DNA of 64,000 nucleotides from Spirirestis rafaelensis WJT71-NPBG6 (lineage in GTDB: Bacteria > Cyanobacteriota > Cyanobacteriia > Cyanobacteriales > Nostocaceae). Below, piece by piece: positions 26,225 through 34,740 of this stretch. Position numbers and translations under genes: made by a program. The notes below the pieces were generated by a model. It searched no databases. It had not been told where the DNA came from and saw nothing but the letters and a program-made list of their open reading frames with translations. The stretch lies in contig JAHHID010000018.1 of NCBI GenBank assembly GCA_019359015.1, positions 35,674-99,673 of the forward strand. The letters run 5' to 3'. The first letter of the stretch is position 1. Every line of letters begins with the position of its first letter.

Positions 26225-26410
26225 ATGAGTATGAAAGCCAACACCTGTCCGTGTTGCGGTGCTTCCCTGCTTCGTCATGTCCGTCACGGGGAATTATACT
26301 GGTTTTGCCAATCTTGTCGCCAAGAAGTTCCACAATTAACAGTTTCTCGCTTGACTAACCCAGAAACCAGAACCACGGGAGTGCTTACTCCTCCAGTAGT
26401 CAATTCTTAA
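26225..26410 (+). CDS. Small zinc-ribbon protein
   Basis: 61 residues with two CxxC pairs (CPCCGAS and CQSC) spaced as in a rubredoxin-like zinc ribbon, then a variable Thr/Pro tail. A strong Shine-Dalgarno sequence (AAGGAGGACATTTGT) precedes the ATG, strong support that it is translated. I recognise it only as the kind of small conserved protein seen in cyanobacteria. It could bind nucleic acid or a protein partner. It sits between the glycosyltransferase and the dehydrogenase on the same strand. Confidence 0.75.
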   Translation: MSMKANTCPCCGASLLRHVRHGELYWFCQSCRQEVPQLTVSRLTNPETRTTGVLTPPVVNS

Positions 26411-26529
26411 ATTACTCAGACTGATCCTCAAGGTTCAAAGTTCCCAGGTTCCTAAAATTCGAGATTAATTAACCTTTGATAAGTTGCCGACTTCACCTGG
26501 TAAAATCAGGTGGAGCTAATTAATGGGTT

Positions 26530-27564
26530 TTGGCTGTGTTAGCAGCATTGCTTTATGGTCAGGAAGATTTACGGTTAGAGTCAGTTGCCGATCCTACTCC
26601 TGGTGAGGGTGAAGTCGTCATCCAAGTGGGATGTGCCACAACTTGTGGTACGGATTTGAAAGTTTGGCGGCGCGGCGGCCATGCTAAAATGCTCAAGCCT
26701 CCAACTCTGTTTGGTCATGAGGCAGCTGGGCGAATTGTAGCATTAGGTGCAGATGTTAGGGGTTGGGAAGTAGGCGATCGCGTAGTCGCAAATAATTCTG
26801 CCCCTTGCATGAAATGCTTTTTTTGTCAACGTCAAGAATATTCGCTTTGCCCGAATTTAACTTGGAATAATGGCACTTTTGCGGAATACTTGAAAATTCC
26901 CGCAGCGATTGTAGAGCATAATTTGTTGCCGATTCCTGATGAGTTGCCCGATGAATTAGCAGCGATGACTGAACCTTTAGCTTGCGTTTTGCATGGGGTA
27001 GCGCGTTCTAACGTCAAAGCTAAAGATAAAGTAGTCGTGTTGGGAGATGGAGCGATCGGGCTGATGTTCGTCGCCAAGTTAGCGTATGATTGCGCTGCTG
27101 AGGTGTTTTTGTTGGGTGGTAACGATACTCGGCTAGAAATTGGTAAAAAGCTGGGTGCGGCAAAGACTTTTAATTATCGTCAGATAGCAGATATTCCCAG
27201 TTTGGTGAAAGAACTAACCGATGGGTGGGGTGCAGACATCGTGATTGAAGCGACTGGTGTACCGAGTGTTTGGGAAAGTGCGATCGCCTGCGCTCGTCCT
27301 GGTGCTACAGTCAACTTATTCGGTGGTTGTCCGCGAGATACGACGATTAGCGTTAACACAGAACAGTTACATTACAGCGAACTTACTCTCAAAGGTGTAT
27401 TTCACAACACTCCTAAGTTTGTACGCGAAGCCTTATCACTCATCGCTAGTCGAAAAATTCCTTTTGAATTACTTATTAGCGAACACCGTCCATTGAAGGA
27501 TTTGGAACAGGTATTTTCTGATATGAAGGCGCGTAAAGTAATTAAAGTAGCAATGATTCCGTAA
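26530..27564 (+). CDS. Zinc-dependent medium-chain dehydrogenase (MDR, sorbitol/threonine dehydrogenase-like)
   Basis: 344 residues. Catalytic zinc ligands are in CATTCGTDLK (Cys) and GHEAAGR (His and Glu). The structural zinc loop is CMKCFFCQRQEYSLC with four cysteines. The Rossmann motif is VVLGDGAIGLM. C-terminal TLKGVFHNTP resembles polyol and threonine dehydrogenases. It should oxidise an alcohol with NAD(P)+, substrate unknown. The start is probably TTG 26530 or GTG 26536, since no ATG is in frame nearby; a GTGGAG ribosome site lies about 13 nt upstream of the TTG. Confidence 0.9.
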   Translation: MAVLAALLYGQEDLRLESVADPTPGEGEVVIQVGCATTCGTDLKVWRRGGHAKMLKPPTLFGHEAAGRIVALGADVRGWEVGDRVVANNSAPCMKCFFCQRQEYSLCPNLTWNNGTFAEYLKIPAAIVEHNLLPIPDELPDELAAMTEPLACVLHGVARSNVKAKDKVVVLGDGAIGLMFVAKLAYDCAAEVFLLGGNDTRLEIGKKLGAAKTFNYRQIADIPSLVKELTDGWGADIVIEATGVPSVWESAIACARPGATVNLFGGCPRDTTISVNTEQLHYSELTLKGVFHNTPKFVREALSLIASRKIPFELLISEHRPLKDLEQVFSDMKARKVIKVAMIP

Positions 27565-27597
27565 AAGGAAAATAGCTTTTAGAATATTAATTGAGTT

Positions 27598-28320
27598 ATG
27601 AATAAACTAAAAATTTGTACTCTAACAGTTTTATTTTCAACTTTAGCATTTGCCCCAGAAAGTCGTGCTGCTACAATTGCACCATCAATACAGGTGAAGC
27701 AAGCTGCACAGTGGTTTACTGGTTTCTTCGACAATGCCCAACAGGTAGCTAGTAAACCTTCGGTTCCATTTATTACAACATTGAACTGTAAAGTTGAGTT
27801 AGCTAATGCTAACCCTGTCGATGAAACAGAAAACATTTATCTTGAACAAAGAAGTTCAGCTTTTAATCGCATACGGTTTTATTCTTTTAGTGAAGCAGAT
27901 TCTGGTGTAAAGCTGAGTATTCGTAGCTTTGTCAACCCAAATATTTTAAGTGGCATCTGCAATAACCCTCAGCCTGAACGAATCATTAACAATAGCAATA
28001 TACTTGAGACAAGCTGCGACCTTTTGCTGATGTTGCAAAATAATCGCTACATAGCAAATAATGCTCCAAATGGCTGCCCAAGCAGTTCAGGTGGCAAGGT
28101 GGTTTCTAGTTTAACTCTCGGTAATGGCGTTATTGACTCGTTAGACCAAATTTTTGATGCTAGAGGTAATTTAATTGTCAGCACACCAATTGAGTTTCGC
28201 CGATTTAAATCTATCCCCGAATCATCTAACACCTTGGGGCTTTTAGCTCTGGGTATGAGTTTAACATTTTCCAGAAAACAGAGATATAAATCAACAGACA
28301 AGAAGAAAGCTTTTGTTTAA
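27598..28320 (+). CDS. Exported CpcT/CpeT-family (phycobiliprotein lyase-like) protein with PEP-CTERM-like tail
   Basis: 240 residues. The first 24 look like a Sec signal peptide (MNKLKICTLTVLFSTLAFAPESRA). The body has the CpcT/CpeT family pattern: QWFTGFFDNAQQVASKPSVP, IYLEQRSSAFNRIRFYSF, LSIRSFVNP, SCDLLL and LDQIFDARGNL...TPIEFRRF. The C-terminus, IPESSNTLGLLALGMSLTFS then RKQRYKS, resembles a PEP-CTERM sorting signal (PE motif, hydrophobic stretch, basic end). Classical CpcT and CpeT attach or help attach bilins to phycobiliproteins in the cytoplasm. An exported, anchored version is unexpected, so lyase activity should not be assumed. It starts 33 bp after the dehydrogenase gene. Confidence 0.8.
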   Translation: MNKLKICTLTVLFSTLAFAPESRAATIAPSIQVKQAAQWFTGFFDNAQQVASKPSVPFITTLNCKVELANANPVDETENIYLEQRSSAFNRIRFYSFSEADSGVKLSIRSFVNPNILSGICNNPQPERIINNSNILETSCDLLLMLQNNRYIANNAPNGCPSSSGGKVVSSLTLGNGVIDSLDQIFDARGNLIVSTPIEFRRFKSIPESSNTLGLLALGMSLTFSRKQRYKSTDKKKAFV

Positions 28321-28661
28321 ATACGCTCTTATTCAGCCTTTAGGAGAATTGTTATAAATGACCTATTAGTCTTGCTAAAGATATCTACAAATACAAGTAA
28401 CTACGATGCGTCAGGATATTGAACTGTATAAGTAACTTTAGCCGTAAGCTACGGACAAGAACGACGTAACTGACGATCCTAAAATATTGCTTTAGAAATT
28501 CGGTAAACGCACCGTTGATCGCCGAGTGTAATGTGTTCTACTCGAGTCAACATTAGACGGGAGGCAAGGGTATCGCTGTTGCCCGCTCCTCTGTTATGAC
28601 AAGGTTAGCGAGTTCTCAGCAATCTTAGAGAAATTCAATTCTTTAATTAGGGACGACAGCA
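28321..28661. other. Gene-free region
   Basis: A GC-richer stretch around 28555-28610 contains an imperfect palindrome (GGGAGGCAAGGG...GTTGCCCGCTCCT) that could be a terminator or leader structure. No open frame with support is present. Confidence 0.4.
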
Positions 28662-29078
28662 ATGTCTAGAGAAATTCAACACATCAATCCAGTCGGGTTA
28701 AGTAACCCATCTCATTACGGCTATGGTCACGTTACCGTTATCCCTCCTGGCGCAACACTAGTCTACATCGCGGGTCAGCTGGGTGAGGATGAAAACGGTA
28801 ATTCGGTTTCTGATGACTTTGCTGCCCAATTGAAACAGGCATTTGCAAATCTTCGCATAGCATTGATTGCAGTTGGAGCAACGCCAGAACAAGTGGTGAA
28901 AATTACAGTGCTTTGTGTCGATCATAATGCTGAAAAACAACGATTGATATCACTAGAACGTAATGCAATGTGGAATGGCGATCGCAAGCCAGCGAGTACG
29001 CTCATTCCAGTACCAAAATTGGCAGTGGACGGCATGTTGTTTGAAATTGATGCCGTTGCAGTCATTTCAAACTCTTAA
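28662..29078 (+). CDS. RidA (YjgF/YER057c/UK114) family protein
   Basis: 138 residues with the family layout: VYIAGQLGEDENG, FAAQLKQAFANLRIALIAVGA, VVKITVLCVD and FEIDAVAVIS at the C-terminus. Archetypal RidA deaminates reactive enamine/imine intermediates from PLP enzymes using an Arg in a P-x-R-S segment. Here the aligned segment is KPASTLIPV, with Ser where Arg is expected, so it likely belongs to a non-deaminase Rid subgroup. The cupin gene follows after 17 bp and is probably co-transcribed. Confidence 0.88.
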   Translation: MSREIQHINPVGLSNPSHYGYGHVTVIPPGATLVYIAGQLGEDENGNSVSDDFAAQLKQAFANLRIALIAVGATPEQVVKITVLCVDHNAEKQRLISLERNAMWNGDRKPASTLIPVPKLAVDGMLFEIDAVAVISNS

Positions 29079-29095
29079 CCATTGAGGAGGTCTTT

Positions 29096-29548
29096 ATGTC
29101 ATTACCCCTAATCTTGCAGCCTGGAGAAGGAAAATCAGTCAAGATTCGCACAAGTACTTGTACCTTCAAAGTGACTGGGAAAGATACACACGGTCATTTT
29201 GGGCTATTTGAGTTTGTCATGGAGCCAGGAACTGAGGGTGCAAGTCCTCATATTCACAAACAACTGACCGAAATCTTCTATGTGGTTGAAGGTGAAGTTG
29301 AACTCGTCGTGGATCAACGCAGCGTGACTGCTCCACCAGGAACGTTGATGCTCGTGCCGGAAAACATGGCGCATGGCTTCTCGAATCCAGGACAAACGCG
29401 ATCGAAGCTGTTAATCCTGTTCTGTCCTGCTGATTCACGAGAGCAGTATTTTGAAGGTTTAGCAGAACTGACAAAAGATGGGCGACAGCCCAGCCAAGCA
29501 GAGCTACTTGAATTGATGCACAAGTTTGACCAGTATCCAGTTTCTTAA
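29096..29548 (+). CDS. Cupin-domain protein
   Basis: 150 residues forming a single cupin beta-barrel. Motif 1 is SPHIHKQLTEIFYVVEGEVE (two His and a Glu) and motif 2 is PENMAHGFSNPG (His), the usual 3-His/1-Glu metal site. The reaction cannot be deduced; cupins of this shape are often dioxygenases, isomerases or sensors. The start ATG has a good GAGGAGG ribosome site, and the gene is coupled to the RidA-family gene 17 bp upstream, which hints at a shared small-molecule pathway. Confidence 0.85.
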   Translation: MSLPLILQPGEGKSVKIRTSTCTFKVTGKDTHGHFGLFEFVMEPGTEGASPHIHKQLTEIFYVVEGEVELVVDQRSVTAPPGTLMLVPENMAHGFSNPGQTRSKLLILFCPADSREQYFEGLAELTKDGRQPSQAELLELMHKFDQYPVS

Positions 29549-29774
29549 CTTTCTGCCGCAGTCAAAGTCGCTAAAGCAGTCGGCGATCGCGCAAATGTAG
29601 GAATTTCAATCTGATAAGAATATCTGTTGATTTTCACATTTTGATTCAAGTTCACAGAGCGATCGCTCGATGTCAGATGTCATATGAGAATTGACATTTA
29701 TTTCTCCAAAAACGGGAAAACTATGATTACACCCTTTTATGAGGGTAAATCGGAGTATTAATTGTGAGGAGAAA

Positions 29775-30368
29775 ATGCTTAAAAAACTTCTACTTTGTTT
29801 TTTAGTTCCCTTATTTTACCTGGGAATGCTTTCTAATTCTAAAGTTAACGCTTTACCAGGGCAAAGTACAGAGGAAGTCGGTACATGGATTAAAGCTAAT
29901 TCTACACTTCGCCCCAGCCGTAATGAGCGATTTTTGATTCAAAAGACTGATACAGCTGCCCAGCGATTTAGTTTTCAAGCATCGGTGTTACCACCTGGGA
30001 AAGTCGGTTTTACCAAAGACCGCAGCAGAATACGCACGGAACGGATTGCGATGTATGATGCGATTAACGGTATTACAGCTCAACGTTTGCAAGAATCGTT
30101 GCGGGTAATTTATGGATTGGATATCTATCAAGACTTTAATCGCGCTCAGGTGATATATGAGTATCCGAATCAAAGTGCGATAAATAATGCGCGTTTAGCG
30201 AAAACTCCCATCAGAGAAGCTTTACAGGGAGAATTACGAGTAGGCGATCGCTATGCATACTGGGTAGAAGTTGCTCAACCCAAAGAAGGTAAAGCCTTCA
30301 CCGGTCAGATGACAGTTTTGCTGAAAACCGATTTAGACAAGTTGGAAGCCGAATTGCGAAATCGTTAA
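29775..30368 (+). CDS. Exported hypothetical protein
   Basis: About 197 residues from ATG 29775, which has a GTGAGGAGAAA ribosome site; an upstream ATG at 29739 would add 12 residues and lacks one. A clear signal peptide (MLKKLLLCFLVPLFYLGMLS, then NSKVNA) is followed by a soluble basic domain with RNERFLIQKTDT, DAINGITAQRLQESLRVIYG and GDRYAYWVEV. I do not recognise the family. It is probably periplasmic. Its stop overlaps by four bases the stop of the convergent gene at 30365. Confidence 0.7.
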   Translation: MLKKLLLCFLVPLFYLGMLSNSKVNALPGQSTEEVGTWIKANSTLRPSRNERFLIQKTDTAAQRFSFQASVLPPGKVGFTKDRSRIRTERIAMYDAINGITAQRLQESLRVIYGLDIYQDFNRAQVIYEYPNQSAINNARLAKTPIREALQGELRVGDRYAYWVEVAQPKEGKAFTGQMTVLLKTDLDKLEAELRNR

Positions 30369-30712
30369 TGTAGAGTTTGCCAATCGCCAGAAAATATACT
30401 TTCAACAGCGATCATAATTCGCAGCAAGTCTTCTTTTAGCAGCGGGGGCCATTCTACCCCAGCTTTGCGCCCTGCTGCAAATAACTGCTGCGTCTTAATG
30501 CTTAATTGATACAGCGAGTTAGCTAGTTCCCTATCTACAGTCGTAGCATCTTTAAGTCCTTCAAAAACCACTTTCAACGCCAACAAAATCGAGGTAATGT
30601 GACCAGGTACAGGTGGTTTTCCGTGTTGCATACGCATTAACAGGGCATCTGGGTTTTCCTCGCTTATTATTGCCTGGTCAATAAGCAATTTGCGAGCAGT
30701 TTCGTAATTCAT
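30365..30712 (-). CDS. Conserved cyanobacterial hypothetical protein
   Basis: 115 residues, soluble and helical, with a well-formed sequence: ARKLLIDQAI, PPVPGHITSILLALKVVFEG, SIKTQQLFAAGRKAGVEWPP and ESIFSGDW. I recall close relatives in Nostocales, some labelled dethiobiotin synthetase in databases. It lacks a P-loop and is half the size of BioD, so that label looks wrong. The function is unknown. Confidence 0.72.
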   Translation of the reverse strand: MNYETARKLLIDQAIISEENPDALLMRMQHGKPPVPGHITSILLALKVVFEGLKDATTVDRELANSLYQLSIKTQQLFAAGRKAGVEWPPLLKEDLLRIMIAVESIFSGDWQTLH

Positions 30713-31264
30713 TTTTACAGAGTACCATTTAACCGCACACAGTGCGTGCGATCACACTAAAAGTCGCCACTGGAAACTTTACTTTTTTCCAATGTCTCAA
30801 GTTATGGATGCTTGGAACAAAGGTTTATATGCGTACGAGCGAAAACGCAGTAACTTGGCGGCTACTTAATATTTCGTCATATGGCAATTCAGTTAAGTTC
30901 AAAATAGTGAAACAGTTGAAACAAACATCATAATAATATTTTTATTAAAATTTAAGTTTTTAACTTTATGAAAAGAGTGATTATCTAATTAAGTAGGCGA
31001 TCGTCAATAAATTTCACTTAGTTTTATTTTGTGCCCAATGCGAGCGTGCCCTATGCCCAATGAGTGACGTTTAGTTTTACTTAATCTACCTAGTTTTGAT
31101 TAACTTGAGTAATGGGCGTTGCTGATTCTTAATCTTCATCAAGTTATAAATCCGATTATTAAGTTTTTGATAATACTTGTGTCGGCTTGTACGCTCATGG
31201 CACAATCTCTTGCCCAAATTGTGTACGCTGAAAAGAACTAAGCTAATGATTAAATTGAGGTCTG
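30713..31264. other. Gene-free region
   Basis: An open frame at 30742-30933 has no ribosome site or recognisable features. The rest is AT-rich, with a GTGCCCAATGCGAGCGTGCCCTATGCCC repeat-like stretch near 31032. It should hold the promoter of the small gene at 31265. Confidence 0.5.
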
Positions 31265-31486
31265 ATGACTCCTACGATTATGCGTCAGCTTTGGACTGTG
31301 GTTGAAACAGCCCATTCCAAGACCCTCTTGCAACTAGACGATGCTAGCTTGGTGCAATGGTTAGTCAAACAAACCAAAACGCAAGCATTGTTAGATTGTA
31401 ACGAAACCGATTTTCTGTGTGACTATATTCAAGCCAGGTTAAGCCTGATTCGTGATATTGCCCATGACCGTCAATGTTACGGGTAA
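31265..31486 (+). CDS. Small conserved cyanobacterial hypothetical protein
   Basis: 73 residues, probably helical, with SLVQWLVKQT and ETDFLCDYIQARLSLIRDIA. The amino-acid make-up is that of a real small protein, and I recall similar ones in Nostocales without a function. It starts with ATG after GAGGTCTG, a reasonable ribosome site. Confidence 0.6.
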   Translation: MTPTIMRQLWTVVETAHSKTLLQLDDASLVQWLVKQTKTQALLDCNETDFLCDYIQARLSLIRDIAHDRQCYG

Positions 31487-31550
31487 GAAAATCTTGATTG
31501 ATTAGTGGTTAGTGACAATTTTGTTGAGGGGAAAAGGGAAAAGGGGAAAT

Positions 31551-31599
31551 GCCCAATGCCCGATGCCCGATGCCCGATGCCCGATGCCCAATGCCCGAT
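31551..31599 (+). repeat. Short tandem repeat, heptamer GCCCGAT/GCCCAAT
   Basis: Seven uninterrupted heptamers, with the order AAT, GAT x4, AAT, GAT in the last three bases, then a GCCCACG variant. A 73-residue open frame across it is an artefact of the repeat. Confidence 0.9.
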
Positions 31600-31641
31600 G
31601 CCCACGCTCCAATCAACAACTAACCACTAACACTCGTACTA

Positions 31642-32847
31642 TTAACTTTTTCGCGGCAAATAACCTTCCACTAAGCAGTCGGAACCTACCACACGCCAGC
31701 TTACACGTTCTAAGGGCAAAGCCTCAGTCATAGTGGTGAAGCCTAAGTCACCCACAGGTGTGGGTGCATTGTTACCACCAATGATTTTCGGAGCGATAAA
31801 GGCAAGAATTTTTTGTACAGCACCAGTGGCGATCGCACTAGCGGCTAATATGCCGCCACACTCCCACAATACGCTGCAAAAACCCCGCTCATATAAGTAA
31901 GCCATTACTTTATCTGGCGTGAGGGGAGTTAGTTCCACCACCTCTACTCCCTGCTTTCGCAAAAATTCTTTAATCTCAGGGTTAGCATCTACTTCTGTTA
32001 ACACCAAAGTTGGAGCCTCTGAAGTTTGCCACAAGTGGGCATTTTCTGGTAAATTCAGGCTGCGACTCATCACCACCCGTAAAGGATTATTTGCCCCCTC
32101 TTGATGGCTGGTTAAGTAAGGATTATCTTGTCGCACTGTATTACCACCAACAATTACAGCATCGCAAGCAGCCCGCAGTTGATGTACTTCAGTGCGCGCA
32201 TCTCGGTTTGTCACCCAAGCACTGTGACCGGCGCTGGTGGCAATTTTGCCATCTAAAGTCATGGCATATTTCAAAATGCCCAAAGGTCGTTTGTAGAGAA
32301 TACGATGAACAAAACCTTCATTAATTTTCTGGCAAGCTTCTTCTTCCACCCCTGCCACAACTTCTATCCCAGCGGCACGTAAACGGGCAATACCACCCCC
32401 CGCAACCAGTGGATTGGGGTCAACCATACCTACTACCACTTTTGCCACCCCAGCGGCGATTAAAGCTTGAGAACAAGGGGGAGTGCGTCCGTAATGATTG
32501 CAAGGTTCTAGGCTGACATAAATTGTCGCTCCACGAGCCGCAGTGCCAGCTGCTTTGAGGGCAAAAACTTCCGCATGAGGTTCACCTGCACGAGGATGAA
32601 ATCCTTCCCCGATAATCTCGCCATCTTTGACAATTACCGCTCCCACTAAAGGATTTGGCGAAGTGCGTCCGGTGGCGCGTTTTGCGAGTTCCAAACACCG
32701 CTGCATCATGCGGGAGTCAAAGTCATTTCCCACCATTTTCTCTAAGTGTGAATCCAAACCAACTGCCGACTTTACTAAAAGTGCATTTTCTTGACTGTAA
32801 TTATTGTCTGATGCATTTGGTTGAGCAATCACAGGGGAATTATCCAT
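31642..32847 (-). CDS. ribD: Riboflavin biosynthesis bifunctional deaminase/reductase RibD
   Basis: The protein performs two successive steps in riboflavin synthesis: deamination of diaminohydroxyphosphoribosylaminopyrimidine, then reduction of the ribose side chain with NADPH. The N-terminal cytidine-deaminase-like domain has HAEVFAL (His ligand and catalytic Glu) and SLEPCNHYGRTPPC (two Cys ligands). The reductase domain follows from about residue 195, with RPLGILKYAMTLDGKIAT and the NADPH-site VIVGGNTVRQDNPYLT. About 401 residues from ATG 32847; an upstream TTG at 32859 is less likely. The N-terminal 45 residues are a weakly conserved extension. Confidence 0.95.
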   Translation of the reverse strand: MDNSPVIAQPNASDNNYSQENALLVKSAVGLDSHLEKMVGNDFDSRMMQRCLELAKRATGRTSPNPLVGAVIVKDGEIIGEGFHPRAGEPHAEVFALKAAGTAARGATIYVSLEPCNHYGRTPPCSQALIAAGVAKVVVGMVDPNPLVAGGGIARLRAAGIEVVAGVEEEACQKINEGFVHRILYKRPLGILKYAMTLDGKIATSAGHSAWVTNRDARTEVHQLRAACDAVIVGGNTVRQDNPYLTSHQEGANNPLRVVMSRSLNLPENAHLWQTSEAPTLVLTEVDANPEIKEFLRKQGVEVVELTPLTPDKVMAYLYERGFCSVLWECGGILAASAIATGAVQKILAFIAPKIIGGNNAPTPVGDLGFTTMTEALPLERVSWRVVGSDCLVEGYLPRKS

Positions 32848-32859
32848 AACTTTGGGCAA

Positions 32860-33160
32860 TACAAGGATTAGGGATTAGGGACGCTTGGATTAGGGGCAGT
32901 TGGATTAAGAATCGAAGAATATATAACTTTTAATCTCCTTAATCTCTAGCCTTTAGCCCTATCCTAAGCGCCTAAGCGCTTGAATCTATATTGCCAGATG
33001 ATGCCCAAATTCAAAGAAAAATTTCGGACTAAAACACCACAAACACAGGTGAATCGTGAGTCCTGACTTTTTCCTCAGCTTTTCACCCTCGGCTATAACA
33101 CTTTGCCCTCAAAACAAATAACTTTCTTACCCGTGCCTCAGTCCCCAGTCTCCATTCTCC
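32860..33160. other. Intergenic spacer
   Basis: Spacer of about 300 bp between mreD and ribD (both minus). It carries GGATTAG-type imperfect heptamer repeats and an AAGCGCCTAAGCGCTT hairpin; no gene is seen. Confidence 0.5.
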
Positions 33161-33808
33161 TCATGACTGTGCCAATTTTATTTGCTGCCACCACCGATTT
33201 AAAGGATAATAAAGCACAGGTGCCCAGAGACTACTGAGAATAGCAGAGGAAAGGGCGACCTTCTGGTAATATTTCCAGATGTCTTCAATATTGCGATCGC
33301 CCATCCAACTTAATAACGATGCAAAAATAGTCCCCTCTAAAACCGTCATTCCAAAGACAATTAAGGCAATAGAAATAAAGTCTTCTTGGATAAAACGCTG
33401 CTTTTGCATCAAACCAGTAATCATGCCCACTATTCCCAAACTGATAGCATGACTTGGGTTAGGCGATGTCATGGCATCTTGAAGCAGCCCCAACACAATA
33501 CCTGCCAATGCTCCTTGAAAGACCGTGCGCTTCACGCTCCAAGATACTACCCAAATCAATAACCAGTTAGGTCCAATTCCCAATAATTCCATACCAGGAA
33601 GGCGGGTTGGCAACATCATTAAACATAACAGTACAGACCCAACCGTTACCGTTAAATCCAGCACTTGACGTAACTGGGGATTCCATTGAGAAACAGGCTT
33701 GACTTTTGGTTTAGATGGCGGTTTCGATTGCGATTTTCGCTCTGGCGATTTTCGCTCTGGCGATTTTGGCTTTTGCTGCCTGCTGCGACCTAATGCAGGA
33801 ATCTTCAT
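33161..33808 (-). CDS. mreD: Rod shape-determining protein MreD
   Basis: 215 residues. A basic, Lys/Pro/Ser-rich cytoplasmic N-terminus of about 50 residues, with a small duplication (SPERKSPERK), precedes five or six membrane helices (LDLTVTVGSVLLCLMMLP, NWLLIWVVSW, GALAGIVLGLLQDAM, ISLGIVGMITGLM, ALIVFGMTVLEGTIFASLL). MreD is part of the elongasome that guides lateral wall synthesis with MreB, MreC, RodA and PBP2. Third gene of the minus-strand mreBCD operon, 33 bp after mreC. The N-terminal tail is longer than in most MreD proteins. Confidence 0.88.
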   Translation of the reverse strand: MKIPALGRSRQQKPKSPERKSPERKSQSKPPSKPKVKPVSQWNPQLRQVLDLTVTVGSVLLCLMMLPTRLPGMELLGIGPNWLLIWVVSWSVKRTVFQGALAGIVLGLLQDAMTSPNPSHAISLGIVGMITGLMQKQRFIQEDFISIALIVFGMTVLEGTIFASLLSWMGDRNIEDIWKYYQKVALSSAILSSLWAPVLYYPLNRWWQQIKLAQS

Positions 33809-33841
33809 TATTTTTAATATATTTGGGTAAATTTAATTACA

Positions 33842-34657
33842 CTATTGCGGCTTTTGATTTGTCGATTCAGGTTTTGTTGGCTGTTGAATTTCTGGCGTTT
33901 GGTTTTCCGGCTTGGGGTAAATAGTTACCCAATCTAAAGACCGAATTGGCGGAAAAAGTTCAATTGTTGCTATCGATGCTGGGAGTTTCTTCAAATTCAG
34001 AGACTTCACTCGTCCTACTGCCCAGCCAGAAGGAAACTTCTGACTGTAATTAGATGTAGAAACTAAATCTCCAGGCTTGACATTGGGAACTTTTTCATAA
34101 AATTCCAGCACACCATCAGCTGAAGCATCTCCACGCAAAACGCCTTTAGCTCCAGTGCGGCTAATTGTTACACCCACTTGGCTCTTCAGGTCGCTAATTA
34201 ACAACACGCGGCTAGAATTGTCAGTAACCTTTTCAACCAAACCTACTAATCCACCCTCAGCCTTGACAATGTAACCTTCTTGTATTCCGGCGCTTGCTCC
34301 GCGATTGATAGTTACTTGTTGCCACCAATGGTCGCCACTGCGTCCCACCACCCGCGCTGGAATTGGGCGGGCTAGTTTGGGTTCTTTTTCAATGTAACCG
34401 AGTAAGTCTTTTAGCTTTTGATTTTGGCTTTCCAAATTTTCTATGCGCGTTTTCAACTCCAACACCCGCGCATCTTTAACACGTTCTTCTTGAGTTTGAC
34501 CTATCTGCAACATTTGCAACGGACGGGTCATTTCTTGATACATACCCAGCAGAAGCCCGCCTTGAGTTTGTCGAAGCATCCAAGCGCTACCAACTACTAA
34601 ACCTAGCAGCCCGATTTGTAATCCTTTCCGCTCCCACCAGCGACGCGTAGTAAACAT
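33842..34657 (-). CDS. mreC: Rod shape-determining protein MreC
   Basis: 271 residues. One N-terminal membrane anchor (LQIGLLGLVVGSAWML) is followed by a coiled coil (about 65-92: ARVLELKTRIENLESQNQKL) and the two-lobed beta domain, with ARVVGRSGDHWWQQVTINRG, GLVGLVEKVTDNSSRVLLISD and GDLVSTSNYSQKFPSGWAVG. MreC is a periplasmic scaffold that joins MreB and MreD to the wall synthases. A Pro/Gln-rich tail of about 25 residues ends the protein. It lies 83 bp downstream of mreB in the operon. Confidence 0.93.
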   Translation of the reverse strand: MFTTRRWWERKGLQIGLLGLVVGSAWMLRQTQGGLLLGMYQEMTRPLQMLQIGQTQEERVKDARVLELKTRIENLESQNQKLKDLLGYIEKEPKLARPIPARVVGRSGDHWWQQVTINRGASAGIQEGYIVKAEGGLVGLVEKVTDNSSRVLLISDLKSQVGVTISRTGAKGVLRGDASADGVLEFYEKVPNVKPGDLVSTSNYSQKFPSGWAVGRVKSLNLKKLPASIATIELFPPIRSLDWVTIYPKPENQTPEIQQPTKPESTNQKPQ

Positions 34658-34740
34658 ATATACCTTTTCATAAGAATATTTTTACAGAAGATATTGGATT
34701 CTATGATGTAAAACCCAATATCTAGAATTGTTCATCAATG

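Noticed and set aside
30365..30712. Dethiobiotin synthetase (BioD)
   Set aside because: The protein has no P-loop and is about half the length of BioD, so the label sometimes given to relatives is not supported.
30742..30933. 63-residue open frame upstream of the small gene at 31265
   Set aside because: No ribosome site, no motif; AT-rich intergenic composition.
31512..31733. Open frame over the GCCCGAT repeat
   Set aside because: Produced by the heptamer array; it also overlaps ribD in antisense.
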